Source of the DNA: Pirellulales bacterium
GTDB lineage: Bacteria; Planctomycetota; Planctomycetia; Pirellulales; JANQPP01
Reading direction: 5' to 3'
DNA: 64,000 nt
Assembly: GCA_028289405.1 (NCBI GenBank)
Contig: JANQPP010000218.1
Coordinates: 26,600 to 90,599, forward strand
Numbering within the stretch: the stretch's first letter is position 1; each line of letters opens with the position of its first letter. The position numbers and the translations under genes were made by a program. The notes beneath the pieces are model-generated. The model saw nothing but the letters and a program-made list of their open reading frames with translations, did not search any database and was not told where the DNA came from. Shown piece after piece: positions 33,396-42,606 of this stretch.

Positions 33396-34493
33396 GTGAA
33401 GCGTTTCTTTTGCGGCCTGCTGCTTCTGTCCGTTACCACGGCTTGCAACTCGTCCACGCCATCGGGAAATGGACCTGGTTCCTCCAGCGAAAAGGGAGTG
33501 ATTCTTCTGCGGTACGCCGTGGGAAGCGAAAGCACCGAGCAGCGAGAAGCCGGATTTCTCGAAACTCTTCAGCAAGACGCGCCAAACATCACGATCCTCT
33601 CTTCGGACCAATATTCCGGTACTACGCCGGAAACGTCGTTGGAAAAATCGCAGCAACTGCTGCTCAAATATCGCAAACAGGTAACCGGCGTGTTCGCCGT
33701 CTGCGAGCCCAATGCCACCGGCATGCTGGAAGCCCTGGACCAAACGGGTTTGGCAGGCCAGGTGAAATTCATCGGCTTCGACCCCAATGAACGCATGGTC
33801 GCCGCCATGCGGGACGGGCACATGCACGGGATCGTCCTGCAAGATCCGGTGAAGATGGGCTACTTGGCCGTGAAGACCATGGTGGATCATCTGGACGGCA
33901 AAGAGGTCGAACGCCGCATTCCTACCGGTGAATACCTGGCCACGCCGGAAAACATGGACACGCCCGAAATGGACAAGTTGCTCCAACCGGAACAATACCA
34001 AGGGGCGGACCCGGCCCCCGAGAATGCGAAATATACGCTGGCCGTGATTCCCAAGGGGACCACGCACGAATTCTGGAATTCGGTCCATGCCGGCGCGGTG
34101 CAAGCGGCGAATGAATTGGGGAACGTGGCCATCATCTGGAAAGGCCCGCTCCAGGAGAACGACCGGGACACGCAGATCAATCTGGTGCAAGATTTCATTT
34201 CCCGCAAAGTGGACGGGATTTGCCTCGCGCCGCTCGATGCCCGCAGCCTCGTCGATCCGGTGGCCCAAGCGAAAGCCGCCGGCATCCCCACCGTGATCTT
34301 TGACAGCGGTCTGGAGCAGGGAGACGACCCCGATCTTTTCGTGAGCTACGTGGCGACGGATAACTACCAAGGAGGCGCCTTGGCCGCCCGGCACATGGCC
34401 GAGATCCTGCCAGCTTCGTCGGAAGCGCCCGACTCGGCAGAGACACCAGACACGTCAGAAGGCCAGGACGACGCGGAGAGCCAAGCCGAATAA
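33396..34493 (+). CDS. Sugar-binding lipoprotein of an ABC importer, circularly permuted
   Basis: 365 residues, GTG start with AGGAGG 5 nt upstream. Signal peptide with lipobox VTTAC (Cys17). Residues 34-200 match what is normally the C-terminal lobe of RbsB/Peripla_BP_4 proteins (GVILLRYAVGSESTEQ, CEPNATGMLEAL, VKFIGFDPNERMV, GIVLQDPVKMGYLAVKTMV, LATPENMDTPE). Residues 213-338 match the normal N-terminal lobe (YTLAVIPKGTTHEFWNSVH, QDFISRKVDGICLAPLDA, SYVATDNYQGGALAARHM). The halves are swapped; a linker (DPAPENAK) joins old C- to old N-terminus, and an acidic tail ends the protein. It heads the operon with the ATPase and permease, so it is probably functional. Confidence 0.85.
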   Translation: MKRFFCGLLLLSVTTACNSSTPSGNGPGSSSEKGVILLRYAVGSESTEQREAGFLETLQQDAPNITILSSDQYSGTTPETSLEKSQQLLLKYRKQVTGVFAVCEPNATGMLEALDQTGLAGQVKFIGFDPNERMVAAMRDGHMHGIVLQDPVKMGYLAVKTMVDHLDGKEVERRIPTGEYLATPENMDTPEMDKLLQPEQYQGADPAPENAKYTLAVIPKGTTHEFWNSVHAGAVQAANELGNVAIIWKGPLQENDRDTQINLVQDFISRKVDGICLAPLDARSLVDPVAQAKAAGIPTVIFDSGLEQGDDPDLFVSYVATDNYQGGALAARHMAEILPASSEAPDSAETPDTSEGQDDAESQAE

Positions 34494-34555
34494 GATTCGC
34501 GGCCATAACGACGCCATCGACATTTCCACCCGCCCGCACCGGACTATTCCATTTC

Positions 34556-36088
34556 ATGTCTTCCGCCGTCGCGCCCCCCACCGACGCTCGAAACAAGCCT
34601 CCGCTGTTGCACATGGAAGGCGTTTCGAAGTGGTTTGGCGCCACGCGGGCGTTGCATGATGTCTCGCTCGACGTACATGGCGGAGAGGTATTGGCGCTGA
34701 TTGGCGAGAATGGCGCCGGCAAAAGCACCTTGATGAAAGTGCTCAGCGGCGCTGTCACCGCCGACCAGGGCCAACTTTTCATCGACGGCAAGCCGTACGG
34801 GCCACGCGGCCCGCAACAGGCTCGCCAGGCCGGCGTGGCCATGATCTACCAGGAATTGAACCTGGCTCCTGATCTGAATGTTGAAGACAACATCATGCTG
34901 GGGCAGGAATACTCCCAGTGGGGATGGCTCCGACGCCGCGCGCAGCATCAGGAAGTCCGCCGCGCGCTCGACTTGTTGGGCCATCCCGAACTGCGACCGC
35001 AAACGCCAGTGGAACAGCTTTCCATGGGAGCACAACAGCTCGTGGAGATCGCCCGGGCGCTGGTCATGCGGGCCAGAGTGATCGTCTTTGACGAGCCGAC
35101 CAGCTCGCTCACGCAACATGACGTGGAACACTTGTTCGACGTGATCCGCCGGCTGCGCGATGGCGGAGTGGGGATTATCTACATCAGCCATTTTTTGGAG
35201 GAAATCCGGCAGGTCTGCGACCGCTACACGGTGTTGCGGGACGGCGTCGTGGCGGGGAATGGCATTTTGGAGGGAACCACGGAAGCGGAAATCGTCTCCC
35301 TGATGGTGGGCCGCAGCGTGGACGATCTCTTCCCCCACGTGCCGCATACACCAGGCGAACCGCTCCTGGAAGTGAACCAACTCTCGGGCAAGGAATTGCC
35401 TCGAGACGTCTCTCTTCAGTTGCGGCGTGGTGAGGTGCTGGGCGTGGCCGGTCTCGTTGGAGCAGGGCGGACCGAATTGGCCCGTGCCCTGATGGCCCTC
35501 GATCCCGTACGGAAGGGGGACGTCAAAGTGGCTGGGATCACAATTCCCCAGCGCACCAGCGCGCGTCTGGCGCGAGGTATGGCGCTCGTGTCGGAGGACC
35601 GCAAAAGTGAGGGTCTCGCGCTGGGGATGTCCATCGCCGACAACACCACGTTGAGCCATCTGCGGCCCTTTTCGCGGGGCGGTTGGCTGCGGCTGCGACA
35701 GCGACGGGAGTCGGTACGAGAGCTCATGCGACGTCTGCAAATCAAGGCCCAGTCCCCCGAGCAGGAAATCAACCAGCTTTCTGGCGGCAACCAGCAGAAG
35801 GTGGCCCTGGCCCGCGTCGTGCATCAAGATGCGGACATTCTCCTTTTGGACGAGCCGACCCGAGGAATCGACGTCGGCACCAAAGCGGACATTTACCGCC
35901 TGATCGGCGAGTGGGCCGCTGCGGGCAAAGCGGTGCTCTTCATCAGCTCCTACCTGCCGGAACTGATGGCCGTCTGCGATCGCATCGCCGTCATGTCACG
36001 CGGGGAATTGCGGGCCGTGCAGCCGACTTCCCAGTGGACGGAAGAGGGCGTGCTGGCCTGCGCCATCGGCGCGGAGGAGGCCGCATGA
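34556..36088 (+). CDS. Sugar ABC importer ATPase, RbsA/MglA-type (two ATPase domains)
   Basis: A 510-residue tandem ABC ATPase. First domain: Walker A GENGAGKST (about 52-60), signature LSMGAQQLVEIARAL, Walker B VIVFDEPTS. Second domain: degenerate Walker A GLVGAGRTEL, signature LSGGNQQKVALARV, Walker B ILLLDEPTRGIDVGTK. This fused layout is that of ribose/galactose/autoinducer-2 importers. It energises uptake of a sugar bound by the upstream lipoprotein. Its stop overlaps the permease start (ATGA), so the two are translationally coupled. Confidence 0.92.
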   Translation: MSSAVAPPTDARNKPPLLHMEGVSKWFGATRALHDVSLDVHGGEVLALIGENGAGKSTLMKVLSGAVTADQGQLFIDGKPYGPRGPQQARQAGVAMIYQELNLAPDLNVEDNIMLGQEYSQWGWLRRRAQHQEVRRALDLLGHPELRPQTPVEQLSMGAQQLVEIARALVMRARVIVFDEPTSSLTQHDVEHLFDVIRRLRDGGVGIIYISHFLEEIRQVCDRYTVLRDGVVAGNGILEGTTEAEIVSLMVGRSVDDLFPHVPHTPGEPLLEVNQLSGKELPRDVSLQLRRGEVLGVAGLVGAGRTELARALMALDPVRKGDVKVAGITIPQRTSARLARGMALVSEDRKSEGLALGMSIADNTTLSHLRPFSRGGWLRLRQRRESVRELMRRLQIKAQSPEQEINQLSGGNQQKVALARVVHQDADILLLDEPTRGIDVGTKADIYRLIGEWAAAGKAVLFISSYLPELMAVCDRIAVMSRGELRAVQPTSQWTEEGVLACAIGAEEAA

Positions 36089-37140
36089 CGACTCCGGAAT
36101 CCGCTCCCAAGGCTGAAGAGATTCGTCGTTCGCGCGGTGGCGGCATCTGGCGCTTTTTGGGCACCACGTTGGGACCTCTGATGGCGCTGGCGAGCGTGGT
36201 CGCGTTTTTTGGCGTGGCCGACACGCTCAAGGCGGGCGACGATACGTTTCTGACCGTTGCTAATCTCCGCACGATCGCCGTGCATACCGCGCCGGTCGCC
36301 GTGGCCGCCTTAGGCATGACAATCATCATCATCGCCGGAGGGATCGATCTTTCCGCCGGCACTGCGCTGGCCCTCTGCGCGACCGTGATGGCCCATTGCC
36401 TGAATGTGGAACTCTCGGTCGGCCTGGCCATTTTCGCCTGCCTGGCAACCGGAATAGTAGCGGGCCTGCTCAATGGTCTGCTGATCAGTGCGCTGCGGGT
36501 AGTGCCGTTCATCGTCACGCTCGGCACGATGACCGTTTATCTCGGTATCGCCAAACTCATCGCCAAGGAAACGACGATTCGTCCTCCACTAAAGCAGATC
36601 CCGGACTGGCTGCCGGCGTTGGTCGACCCGACTCCGAAAACCCAATGGCTGATCACGGACACGCTGCCGAACTTCGCTTCCGGCGTGTGGCTGGCGCTCG
36701 TGCTGGCGGTACTGCTCGCCGCGTTGCTGCGGTATTCCGTCTTCGGCAGATACGTCTTTGCCTTGGGGTCGAACGAATCCACGGCCCGGCTCTGCGGCAT
36801 TCCGGTCCCGCTGTACAAGATCGCCGTGTACGGCTTGGCGGGGCTGTTCATCGGCATCGCCGGTGTGTATCAGTTCGCGAAGTTGTCATCAGGAAACCCG
36901 ATCGCCGGCACGGGTCAGGAATTGAAGTTCATCGCCGCCGTGGTCATCGGTGGGGGCAGCCTTAGCGGTGGCCGGGGTTCCGTGCTCGGTACCCTGACGG
37001 GCGCCGCGATCATGACCGTGATCACCAATGGCTGTACCATGCTGGGAATCAAAAACCCAGTGCAAGATATCCTGATCGGCGTGATCATCATCGGCGCCGT
37101 CACGGTCGATCAAATCCGCCAGCGGCGTCTATTGTCCTGA
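36085..37140 (+). CDS. Sugar ABC importer permease, RbsC-type
   Basis: A 351-residue inner-membrane permease of the BPD_transp_2 family with 8-10 hydrophobic spans. Family marks: ALGMTIIIIAGGIDLSAG, GLLNGLLISALRVVPFIVTLGTM, RYVFALGSNESTARLCGI, GLFIGIAGVYQFAKLSSGNP and GGGSLSGGRGSVLGTLTGA. The ATG overlaps the stop of the ATPase gene by one base. A single permease gene implies a homodimer. With the permuted binding protein and the ATPase this completes a CUT2-type importer; no sugar kinase is nearby, so the substrate is open. Confidence 0.9.
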   Translation: MTTPESAPKAEEIRRSRGGGIWRFLGTTLGPLMALASVVAFFGVADTLKAGDDTFLTVANLRTIAVHTAPVAVAALGMTIIIIAGGIDLSAGTALALCATVMAHCLNVELSVGLAIFACLATGIVAGLLNGLLISALRVVPFIVTLGTMTVYLGIAKLIAKETTIRPPLKQIPDWLPALVDPTPKTQWLITDTLPNFASGVWLALVLAVLLAALLRYSVFGRYVFALGSNESTARLCGIPVPLYKIAVYGLAGLFIGIAGVYQFAKLSSGNPIAGTGQELKFIAAVVIGGGSLSGGRGSVLGTLTGAAIMTVITNGCTMLGIKNPVQDILIGVIIIGAVTVDQIRQRRLLS

Positions 37141-37197
37141 TAGGCACGACGTGGCCTGCCCGATTCTTGCCAACTCCATCTCGAAGGTGCGACCGCG

Positions 37198-38766
37198 ATG
37201 AGCAAGAACATCGAGACCTACGCATTATACATTCGTGCCGCACGAACAGTTTGGGCGGCGTGGATCGTCAACCTGGCAATGGTTTCCCTCGCTTTCGCCG
37301 AGCGGCCCAACATCGTGCTGCTCTACGCGGACGACATGGGCTACGGCGACTTGGCGATTCAAAATCCGGAGTCGAAAATTCCCACGCCCCACCTGGACCA
37401 ATTGGCACGGGAAGGCGTGCGGTTCACCGATGCCCATAGTTCCTCCGGCATCTGCACGCCCAGCCGGTACGCGCTGCTCACGGGCCGCTATCACTGGCGG
37501 AAGTTTTACGGCATCGTGAATTCTTTCGGCGAATCCGTATTCGACGAAGCCCGGCTCACTTTGCCGGAAATGCTGCGGGAAAAAGGCTACCGCACCGCCT
37601 GCATCGGCAAGTGGCATCTCGGTTGGAATTGGGAGGCGCTCCTGCGACCGGGCGCCCAGCCGCGCCCCATCGCCGGCGACGCGCGGAACCGCAAAGCCTA
37701 CGCGCCCGACGATTTCGATTGGTCACGACCGATCCCGGATGGTCCGCTGGATCACGGCTTTGACTATTACTTCGGCGACGACGTACCAAATTTCCCGCCA
37801 TATACCTGGATCGAAAATGATCGGGTGATGATTGAGCCAACTGAACCACTCACGGAAACGCCCCCTACCGCCGAAGGGAATTGGGAAGCTCGTCCGGGAC
37901 CGATGTCCGCCGGTTGGCGGTTAGACCAAGTGATGCCCACGCTGACGGAGAAAGCCGTCGCGTGGATTGCCCAGCAGCGTGGCGCCGACGAGCCCTTCTT
38001 TTTGTACTTTCCTTTCACATCTCCGCACGCGCCGATCGTGCCCACCGAAGAGTTTGAGGGAACTTCGCAAGCCAACGGCTACGGCGATTTCATGGTTCAA
38101 ACTGACGCCACGGTGGGCCGCGTGCTGGAGGCTTTGGAAGAAAATGGCTTTCGCGAAAACACGCTGGTCATCTTCACCAGCGACAACGGGCCCGAACGCT
38201 ACGCCTATGAGCGGGTTCGCCGATATGAACATCGCAGCATGGGAGCCTTGCGGGGGCTGAAACGCGATATCTGGGAAGGGGGCCACCGCATCCCCTTCGT
38301 GATTCGCTGGCCCGGCGTGGTGACACCAGGCAGGGTAAGCTCGGCACTGGTGAGCCAGGTGGATCTCATGGCCACACTCGCGGCCCTCGTCGGCCACGAC
38401 TTGCCTCGCGATGCGGCCGAGGATAGCTACAATCTCCTGCCGCTGCTGAAGGAAGACGCTCCAGCTTTCGCGGGCCGGCCAGTGCATGTGCACAACACCT
38501 TCGCGGACCGTTACGCCATCCGCCGAGGCGACTGGGCGCTGATCGATGCGAAAACAGGCGCACACAGCCGTGTGCCTGACTGGTTCACGGAGTCCGAAGG
38601 ATATGCCGCGAACTCACATCCGGCGGCGCTGTACGATCTTTCATCGGACTTGTCCCAGCGGCGAAATCTTTTCGCGGAGCATCCCCAAAAGGTCGCGGAG
38701 TTGCGGACTTTATTGCAACACATCCGCCAACAGGGTCACAGCGCGCCACGCCTGGAAGCAGAGTGA
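37198..38766 (+). CDS. Type I arylsulfatase
   Basis: A 522-residue sulfatase. An N-terminal hydrophobic stretch (about 17-34, ending LAFAERP) is a likely signal peptide. Metal-binding Asp45/Asp46 are in LLYADDMGYGD. The formylglycine motif is C86-T-P-S-R, so activation by an anaerobic or FGE-type maturase is needed. IGKWHLGW and FFLYFPFTSPHAPI are standard blocks, with FTSDNGPE near 322-329 for metal binding. Such enzymes desulfate marine or mucin polysaccharides, a hallmark of planctomycetes. It follows the sugar importer by 57 bp, so co-regulated use of a sulfated glycan is plausible. Confidence 0.92.
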   Translation: MSKNIETYALYIRAARTVWAAWIVNLAMVSLAFAERPNIVLLYADDMGYGDLAIQNPESKIPTPHLDQLAREGVRFTDAHSSSGICTPSRYALLTGRYHWRKFYGIVNSFGESVFDEARLTLPEMLREKGYRTACIGKWHLGWNWEALLRPGAQPRPIAGDARNRKAYAPDDFDWSRPIPDGPLDHGFDYYFGDDVPNFPPYTWIENDRVMIEPTEPLTETPPTAEGNWEARPGPMSAGWRLDQVMPTLTEKAVAWIAQQRGADEPFFLYFPFTSPHAPIVPTEEFEGTSQANGYGDFMVQTDATVGRVLEALEENGFRENTLVIFTSDNGPERYAYERVRRYEHRSMGALRGLKRDIWEGGHRIPFVIRWPGVVTPGRVSSALVSQVDLMATLAALVGHDLPRDAAEDSYNLLPLLKEDAPAFAGRPVHVHNTFADRYAIRRGDWALIDAKTGAHSRVPDWFTESEGYAANSHPAALYDLSSDLSQRRNLFAEHPQKVAELRTLLQHIRQQGHSAPRLEAE

Positions 38767-38886
38767 ATCGGTGCCGATTTAGCCCCCTGTTGACGTTGCT
38801 TCGTGGATCGGGCTCTGTCGCCCCCCGCCCCGCAAGACCTAGAATGGAATTCGTCGGGAAACAAAAACAGCCAGCGGAGGCGTGAC

Positions 38887-40056
38887 GTGAAGTGGTCTTG
38901 GAAGATCGGCGAATTGGCCGGCATTAGCATCTATCTGCACGGCACGTTTCTGATCCTGCTGGCTTGGATCGGGCTGGTACACTTCTTTCGTGGTGATGAT
39001 TTCACTGATGCCCTGCACGGGCTGGTCTTCTTGGCCTCCCTGTTTGGGATCATCGTCCTGCACGAATTGGGACATGCCCTGGCGGCGCGCAGATATGGTA
39101 TCCCCACGCGAGACATCACCCTTTTGCCCATCGGCGGCGTCGCGCGGCTAGAAAGAATGCCGGACGATCCCAAACAAGAATTCGTGGTGGCGCTGGCCGG
39201 ACCGGCGGTGAACGTGGTCCTGGCGGTGCTCTGTTTTTTGGGCGTGATCCTCTTGGTCGGGCTGGGGCAGCTTCAAGGCACACTGGAGACCGGTTTGGAA
39301 GAGCTCCGTTTCGTGGCCGAGGATACGGAATCGTTGGCGAGCCTCAGTTCGCTGCCGCTGGTGGGGGCGCACTTCCTGGCGAAGCTGCTGGTGGTCAACA
39401 TCGTGTTGATCGTGTTCAACCTGCTACCCGCCTTTCCCATGGACGGGGGCCGCGTGTTGCGGGCCGTGTTGGCCATGCGGATGGATTATGTCCGCGCCAC
39501 GCAGATCGCGGCCTCGGTTGGCCAGGCCATGGCACTCGGATTCGGATTTCTGGGGCTAATGTCCAACCCCTTTCTCGTATTCATCGCGCTGTTCGTCTGG
39601 ATGGGGGCCGCGTCGGAGGCGTCGATGGTCCAAATGCGGGACGCTCTCGGTGGCATCCCGGTAAGTCGGGCCATGGTTACCGAGTTCAAATCGGTCACTC
39701 CGGATGACACGTTGCAAGAGGTCGCGGCGCACGTGCTCACGGGATTCCAGCAAGATTTTCCGGTCGTGGAGCGAGGCCAGCTTGTGGGTGTCTTGACCCG
39801 CAATGATCTGTTTCGCGCATTGGCGGAAAGTGGTGGTGGCCGGCGCGTGGAGGAGGTTATGCAGCGCGAATTTCAAAGGGCCGAGCCCTCGGAAATGCTC
39901 GCCGGAGCCTTTCTCCGCTTGCAAGAGTGCGACTGCCACGCCCTGCCGGTGGTCCAAGGCGATGCCATCGTGGGCTTTATCGACATGGAGAACGTGGGCG
40001 AATTCATCGCCATCCGCTCCGCCCTGGCCGATCGTTGCGCTCGGCAAACGCATTGA
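38887..40056 (+). CDS. Site-2-type membrane metalloprotease with two CBS domains
   Basis: A 389-residue M50 protease. Zinc motif HELGH at 59-63 within a membrane span, second conserved block NLLPAFPMDGGR providing the third ligand Asp, and six or so hydrophobic segments. A CBS pair makes up the last 130 residues (VTEFKSVTPDDTLQEVAAHVL ... FPVVERGQLVGVLTRNDLF; HALPVVQGDAIVGFIDMENV). The CBS pair is typical of the SpoIVFB-like group, where it senses adenine nucleotides. The substrate is unknown; regulated cleavage of a membrane-bound factor is likely. The GTG start has GGAGG upstream; the frame opens earlier, but the protein start is clear. Confidence 0.87.
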   Translation: MKWSWKIGELAGISIYLHGTFLILLAWIGLVHFFRGDDFTDALHGLVFLASLFGIIVLHELGHALAARRYGIPTRDITLLPIGGVARLERMPDDPKQEFVVALAGPAVNVVLAVLCFLGVILLVGLGQLQGTLETGLEELRFVAEDTESLASLSSLPLVGAHFLAKLLVVNIVLIVFNLLPAFPMDGGRVLRAVLAMRMDYVRATQIAASVGQAMALGFGFLGLMSNPFLVFIALFVWMGAASEASMVQMRDALGGIPVSRAMVTEFKSVTPDDTLQEVAAHVLTGFQQDFPVVERGQLVGVLTRNDLFRALAESGGGRRVEEVMQREFQRAEPSEMLAGAFLRLQECDCHALPVVQGDAIVGFIDMENVGEFIAIRSALADRCARQTH

Positions 40057-40259
40057 GCATTTTTTTCACGGCGCGTCTTTCTTGAAAGCTCCGTGGATCG
40101 GCCTGGATGCTTCATGTTTGCCCGCCAAGTCCTCCATTTCCTCCCAAGCGTACGCGTTTTTCCCGCGTAACCGGAAAAATCCGCAAGTTGGGCACATCCG
40201 GACTCGATAACTAACGGTAGCGGGGGGCCCTGGTCGCGTGAGACCTGGCCCAATAGAGA

Positions 40260-40295
40260 GTTCCCGGACCCAATACGGTCCTTAAACAAGGGAAC
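40260..40295 (+). promoter_or_regulatory. Nested hairpin in the leader of the lipoprotein-TPR-ExbBD operon
   Basis: GTTCCC (40260-40265) pairs with GGGAAC (40290-40295), enclosing GGACC-CAATAC-GGTCC. It lies 33 bp before the ATG of the first gene. No T-run follows, so it is more likely an RNA stability or translation element than a terminator. Function unproven. Confidence 0.4.
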
Positions 40296-40328
40296 TTTGG
40301 CCACAGTTTCTCCGTCGAGGGGATATTC

Positions 40329-40910
40329 ATGACGACCAAAGGGTTCTACAAGCTGTCGCGTTTTGTGTGGTTACTTCCCCTCCTCGCGGGCTTTGGCTGC
40401 GGCGGCGGCATCACGGAAGTCGGGCCCGGCATCGGGATCTTGTCCTATCCGACTCCGGTTAGCCCCTGGTTCCAAAAGAAACAGGAAGACCAGTTCTGGT
40501 TCCATGAGCGGTACGCACGGGCCCCGATTTTGGGGCCGCTCTCTCCTGATGGGCCGCATATCGCGCTCGATGAGCCGAGCGACGACCAGGTGATGCGGGT
40601 TTTGGAAAAGGCCCGCCCGGTGCAGGGAGGCATTCCTCTGATGCACGAACGGTCGCGGAACAACGTGCGGATCGTGAAGGAAAAAATCACGGACCAGATC
40701 GATCCTCCCCGGTTCTATCCCGGCATTGGTCCTGCCCAGCTCCACCGCTCGCATTGGAAGTGCATGGTCTATTTCACTGAATACACCCGTCCGGGCTGGC
40801 CGATTCCGCATACGCTGGAAGATCGGGAAGCCATGGAAGTGGTCTACATCGACATGGATCACCTGCACATGGTGGGCAACGTCGATACGGGTCCCAGCAA
40901 CGAGTACTAG
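40329..40910 (+). CDS. Conserved planctomycete lipoprotein of unknown function
   Basis: A 193-residue predicted lipoprotein: basic start MTTKGFYKLSRF, hydrophobic core, lipobox LAGFGC (Cys24). The rest is Pro- and charge-rich with no recognised domain: SYPTPVSPWFQKKQEDQFWFHERY, LDEPSDDQVMRVLEKARP, VKEKITDQIDPPRFYPGIG. GAGGGG precedes the ATG. It is the first gene of a run that continues with the TPR protein 13 bp later and ExbB/ExbD, so it may belong to that envelope complex. Confidence 0.6.
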   Translation: MTTKGFYKLSRFVWLLPLLAGFGCGGGITEVGPGIGILSYPTPVSPWFQKKQEDQFWFHERYARAPILGPLSPDGPHIALDEPSDDQVMRVLEKARPVQGGIPLMHERSRNNVRIVKEKITDQIDPPRFYPGIGPAQLHRSHWKCMVYFTEYTRPGWPIPHTLEDREAMEVVYIDMDHLHMVGNVDTGPSNEY

Positions 40911-40923
40911 AGCGTGTCCCGTG

Positions 40924-42606
40924 ATGCTCCGCCCGGCAATCTGGTTCTGCGTGACATGGAGCGGCATTTGTCTGGCGTTGTCCGGAGTGGCGATCGCGGA
41001 GCGTGCCTCGGAAAGTGACGCGGTCATTGAACCGTTGGACATGGCGATCGCCTACGCGGCGGAACAACGAGTGCAGGACGCGAAGTACGTATTCGGTTCC
41101 ATCGAGTGGCCTGACCGCGTCACTTCCGATGTCGTGCAAAGAATCCTGGCGCTAGCGGAGGAAGCCTACGCTGGTAAGGATTGGCCATGGGCCGGCGAAC
41201 TGTTCGAGCAGGCCAGCCGGTTGGCGACCGAGCGTGATTTTCGGATCCGCGCCGAATCGGGTAGGGCCTGGTGCGCCTTTCAGATGAACCGTTTCGAGGA
41301 TGCACTGGCAATTTTTGGCCGGCTGAGGATCGAGTATCCAGAGCATTCCTTGGCCGGAGAAGCCGCTTGGATGCAGGGCCGCATTCTCCAGCGACGACAA
41401 CAGTTCGACGCGGCGCTGGCCATGTACCATCGTGTGGCGCGTGACTATTCCGATGAGCCTGAAGCCCATGCTGCGCGGCTGTCGGCGGCGTTTCTGCATG
41501 TCCGGCTGGATCAGTGGGAAGAGGCCCGAACGATGTTCGAGGAGTTGCTGGCCGCGGATCCCCCTGAACGTCTACGCATGGCTGCCCTGTACGGATCCGG
41601 ATTGGCATTCCAGGAACTGGGCCGAGACGACATGGCCCGGCACGCATGGCGTCAACTCCTAGAAGAGTACCCGGCCGAGGACCGACGCTGGGCGGTGGTT
41701 TTCGAATTGCTCCAACATGCCATGGACGAAGATTCGTGGCATGTTGCTGAACGGTTGCTACGTGAGTCGCTTCCCTCGACGGATTTCCCAGAGGCTCGCG
41801 CCCAGGTGCTCTACTGGCGGGGGCATGTCGCCGCGCGGCGAAGTGATTGGCAAGCATCGCGGGTCGCGCTGGAACAATTCTATCAGGAGTTCCCTCAACA
41901 CGAATTGCGGCCCTGGGTTTTCTTGTGGCTAGGTGAAGCGGAGTTTCGGGCCCGGGATTGGGAACGTGCCAGCATCCGTTGGGACGAATTGGAACCGCTG
42001 GAAGGCGGTTTGCCGAGATCCTGGCAAGGCATCGTCCGTTTACGTCGGGCACAGGCCGCGGCACACCGACAAGATTGGAACATGGCTTGGAAACAAGTCT
42101 CTACCATCGGCCGCGAATTCCCAGACTTCCGCCTGTCACATGAAGCGGACCTGCTGGCGGGCCGCTGCTTACTGCTGCAAAAAAAGTATGAAGCTGCTCG
42201 CGAAGCTTGGGCTCGGGTTGGTGAATCTCCCTCGGCCCGCGGAACCAAAACCGCGGCGCTGGCCCAATTCCTGCGAGGTGAGAGCTATTTCGAAGAGGGG
42301 AAGCACGAACGGGCCCTGCTGGAATATGCACGCGTCGAAACGCGGTACCCTGATTCCGAGTGGCAAGCCGCCGCGTTATTTCAGTCGGGCCGCTGCCGCG
42401 AATATCTCGGCGAAATGTCGCGCGCCGCGCGGTTCTATTCGCAAGTCCAGGAACATCCTCTCGCCACTGAAACGTTGAAACATCGGGCGGCCTCCCGTGC
42501 ACGGCGATTGCCAAAGACGTCTCGCGATGCTCCCACGCCGACAACAGCACGGCATCCGGGAATAAAGACACGACGAGCAGTTCGCCAGAGGGCCGGAGCG
42601 GTATGA
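40924..42606 (+). CDS. Exported tetratricopeptide-repeat protein
   Basis: A 560-residue protein with a signal peptide (about 1-25, ending GVAIAERA). The body is almost entirely TPR/Sel1-like helical hairpins: RAWCAFQMNRFEDALAIFGRL, AAWMQGRILQRRQQFDAALAMYHRVARDY, ASRVALEQFYQEFPQHELRPWV and LRGESYFEEGKHERALLEYARVE. These match the YbgF/CpoB and BamD style of periplasmic scaffolds. Its stop overlaps the ExbB start (ATGA), so the two products are made in balance. Inferred role: periplasmic partner of the ExbB-ExbD motor. A GTG one codon upstream is an alternative start. Confidence 0.75.
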   Translation: MLRPAIWFCVTWSGICLALSGVAIAERASESDAVIEPLDMAIAYAAEQRVQDAKYVFGSIEWPDRVTSDVVQRILALAEEAYAGKDWPWAGELFEQASRLATERDFRIRAESGRAWCAFQMNRFEDALAIFGRLRIEYPEHSLAGEAAWMQGRILQRRQQFDAALAMYHRVARDYSDEPEAHAARLSAAFLHVRLDQWEEARTMFEELLAADPPERLRMAALYGSGLAFQELGRDDMARHAWRQLLEEYPAEDRRWAVVFELLQHAMDEDSWHVAERLLRESLPSTDFPEARAQVLYWRGHVAARRSDWQASRVALEQFYQEFPQHELRPWVFLWLGEAEFRARDWERASIRWDELEPLEGGLPRSWQGIVRLRRAQAAAHRQDWNMAWKQVSTIGREFPDFRLSHEADLLAGRCLLLQKKYEAAREAWARVGESPSARGTKTAALAQFLRGESYFEEGKHERALLEYARVETRYPDSEWQAAALFQSGRCREYLGEMSRAARFYSQVQEHPLATETLKHRAASRARRLPKTSRDAPTPTTARHPGIKTRRAVRQRAGAV

